NCBI GenBank assembly: GCA_943736015.1
Contig: OX031068.1
Span: 25,366,296 to 25,430,295 of the forward strand
From: Tridacna crocea
Lineage: Eukaryota > Mollusca > Bivalvia > Cardiida > Cardiidae
Direction of reading: 5' to 3'
Length of the DNA: 64,000 bases
Part shown: positions 62,380 through 64,000 of the stretch, in pieces
How positions within the stretch are numbered: the first letter of the stretch is position 1
Layout of the letters: each line of letters starts with the position of its first letter
Position numbers and translations under genes: made by a program
Notes under the pieces: model-generated
Databases searched by the model: none
Told to the model about the DNA's origin: nothing
What the model saw: only the letters and a program-made list of their open reading frames with translations

Positions 62380-62611
62380 AGTTTTTGTAGTCCGCTATTA
62401 GAGCTTGATAAACAATTCCATTAAATCTCGTCGATGTCCTGTCTCCTTCCATCGGTGTTTGCAACAGCCAAGCATTTTCTTGGGTCCAAATCGTCAGGAA
62501 ATGTATTCGAAAGTTCTGTTTCTTTGCTACGACAGGACCCGCTTCGAGTTTGAACACATGGTAAATGTCGGAAATTGCCGAAACTTTCCGAGGTAATTTC
62601 TTTAATTTCAT
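62380..62611 (-). CDS. Candidate first coding exon, function unknown
   Basis: On the minus strand ATG (62611-62609) opens a frame of 77 codons plus one base to a strong donor ACT|GTAAGTGG (intron from 62379). A second donor, GT|GTAAGT, lies 18 bp on (intron from 62361) in the same phase and would add six residues. The protein begins MKLKKLPRKVSAISDIYHVF and continues with LTIWTQENAWLLQTP and GDRTSTRFNGIVYQALIADY: balanced, with no low complexity. The basic start is not a signal peptide. No repeat overlaps it. The satellite begins 200 bp upstream, so the promoter must be short or satellite-embedded. The family is not recognised. Its phase does not fit the exon candidate at 19434 directly, so other exons would be needed if both belong together. 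Confidence 0.5.
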
Positions 62612-62816
62612 TTCGAAAGGAATGCCGTGAAAATGTGAATTAATACGAGATTTCTATCGAAAAAAATGATACAAACACTAAGAGAAGTTTAACAGGTGCA
62701 AAATATGATCTGTTTGAAACGGTTCTTTCAGTCAAGTTTCGGAAATACCTGATCACATTAGGTGGAACCCGCATATTGGCTAAAAACAATATCCGGTGTA
62801 ATGGGGTCTTACTATT

Positions 62817-64000
62817 TACCCCGGGACACCCTTGGACACCCCGGGACACCCCGGGACGCATTGTATATTTTGTATAAAGTCGTTTATGCTATTCTATATT
62901 ATAGATTGTCATTAACTTAAGTTAACATAACATTTCCCTGTTGTAGAAGATGCAAATTCTACATTTATGCAGAACCTACATAGTGCATGGCACGAGTCAG
63001 TGTTGCCCCGGGACAATTTTTAAGAAAAGCATTCATAACTTTGTTGACACAGATTCATGCTGCGCACTATGTAGGTTCGTTATAATTCTATAATTTGTAT
63101 TCTCTACCGTGGGAAGTGTTATATATACTTAAATACGTATAATTGAATGGTAGGTTATCATACAGAAAAAAATTATGTGATTTTCTATTTTTTTTTAGAA
63201 GGCCAAGCATGTAAATACAGTACCCCGGGACACCCTTCAACACCCTGGGACACCTTTTATATGGTCCAAAGTCATTCTCTGGTAAATGATATGTGTACTT
63301 AAAAAGGTATAATTCAATGCAATGGTGATTTATCATACAGAAAAAAATTAAGTGATTTCCTCACAATTTTTAGAGAGTCAAGCGTGTAAATACAGTACCC
63401 CGGGACACCCGTCGACACCGCGGGACGCCTTATATGCGGTCTAAAGTCATTTTCTACTGGGGAGAAAATGATATATATACTTAAAAAGATATAATGAAAT
63501 GGTTATTTAAATTATCATACAGAAAAAAAAGTGATTTCCTAACAACTTTTAGTGTGTCAAGCGTGTAAATACAGTACCCCGGGACACCCTTCGTCACCCT
63601 CGACAGCTTACATATAGTTCCAAGTCATTCTCTACTGGGGGAAAATGATATATATACTTAAAAAGGTATAATCCAATGGTAATTTATCAAACAGAAAAAA
63701 ATTAAGTGATTTCCTAACAAGTTTTAGTGCGTCAAGCGTGTAAATGCAGTACCCCGGGACACCCTTCGACACCCCGGGAATATTATATGTATTAAAGGGT
63801 CAAGCGTGTAAATACAGTACCACGGGACACCCATCGACACCCCGGGACGCCTTATATATGGTCTAAAGTCATTCTCTACTGGGGGAAATGGCATATGTAC
63901 TTAAAAAAGGTATAATTTAATGGCAATTTATCATACAGAAAAAAAAAATAAGTGTTTTCCAAACAATTTTTATTGCGTCAAGCGTGTAAATACAGTACCC
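62817..64000. repeat. Satellite array, 175-179 bp monomers, runs off the window
   Basis: TACCCCGGGACACCC starts units at 63221, 63396, 63575, 63750 and 63996. A short unit of 69 bp begins at 63750 (next start 63819). Degenerate units lie at 62817 and about 63005. Each monomer has a GC-rich box with CCCCGGGACACC repeated after 10-15 bp, and an AT-rich part with ATATACTTAAAAAGGTATAAT, TTATCATACAGAAAAAAA and GCGTCAAGCGTGTAAATAC. No protein coding. Confidence 0.9.

Overview
This window is eukaryotic, AT-rich and almost entirely non-coding. No open reading frame over about 130 codons looks genuine, and I found no complete gene, tRNA gene or rRNA. The repeat content points to an invertebrate, most likely a bivalve mollusc. 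The pointers are TCCG-microsatellite elements starting TAGCTCCACTGGC, TATGCTCCCCGAAGG and TAGCTCACCTGAGC, tRNA-derived SINEs, and dispersed GATCAGACTGCAC palindromes. That assignment is from memory of such repeats, not from a search. The window reads as deep intron or intergenic DNA eroded by non-autonomous elements.

The dominant component is a TTAA-flanked MITE, called family A here: about 225-230 bp, roughly 75-80 copies or fragments, both orientations, spread over the whole window. Its ends (TTAACCCTTTACCA and the complement) suit piggyBac-type non-autonomous elements. Its core is a nearly perfect palindrome of about 67 nt. Two further families (B, seven copies; C, three copies) share the ends and the palindrome stem but have different subterminal DNA. 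Copies often sit end to end sharing one TTAA, nest inside each other, or lack one palindrome arm. One lies in a 78-bp tandem repeat whose other units show the empty TTAA target.

Other mobile DNA: (1) large elements with short asymmetric inverted repeats, TCCG tracts, 160-166 bp internal tandem units and a 3' hairpin before TCTTGTT, resembling Helentron-associated non-autonomous elements (14041-15273, 30889-32337, 37487-38758, 40325-41594, 53184-53981, 54004-55682, 57549-58606; partial 15460-15960); (2) five TIR elements with CATCTTCG or CATCCTCG ends, three with perfect 9-bp target duplications, hence MULE-like; (3) two SINE families with nested MITEs; (4) about 17 copies of a 50-60 bp palindrome; (5) smaller foldbacks and repeat pairs.

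Possible host coding DNA is limited to three isolated exon candidates: minus 62380-62611 (ATG-initiated, strong GTAAGT donor), minus 19434-19649 (both splice sites visible) and plus 35917-36181 (Gly/Tyr/Asn-rich). I recognise none of them, and the phases of the two minus-strand exons do not join directly. The right end (62817-64000) is a satellite of about 175-179 bp monomers carrying CCCCGGGACACC, just upstream of the first of these exons.

Repeat boundaries are read by eye. Full copies are usually good to a few bases at TTAA junctions; eroded copies are good to tens of bases. For family A, + means the end reading ACAATCCC is on the left.
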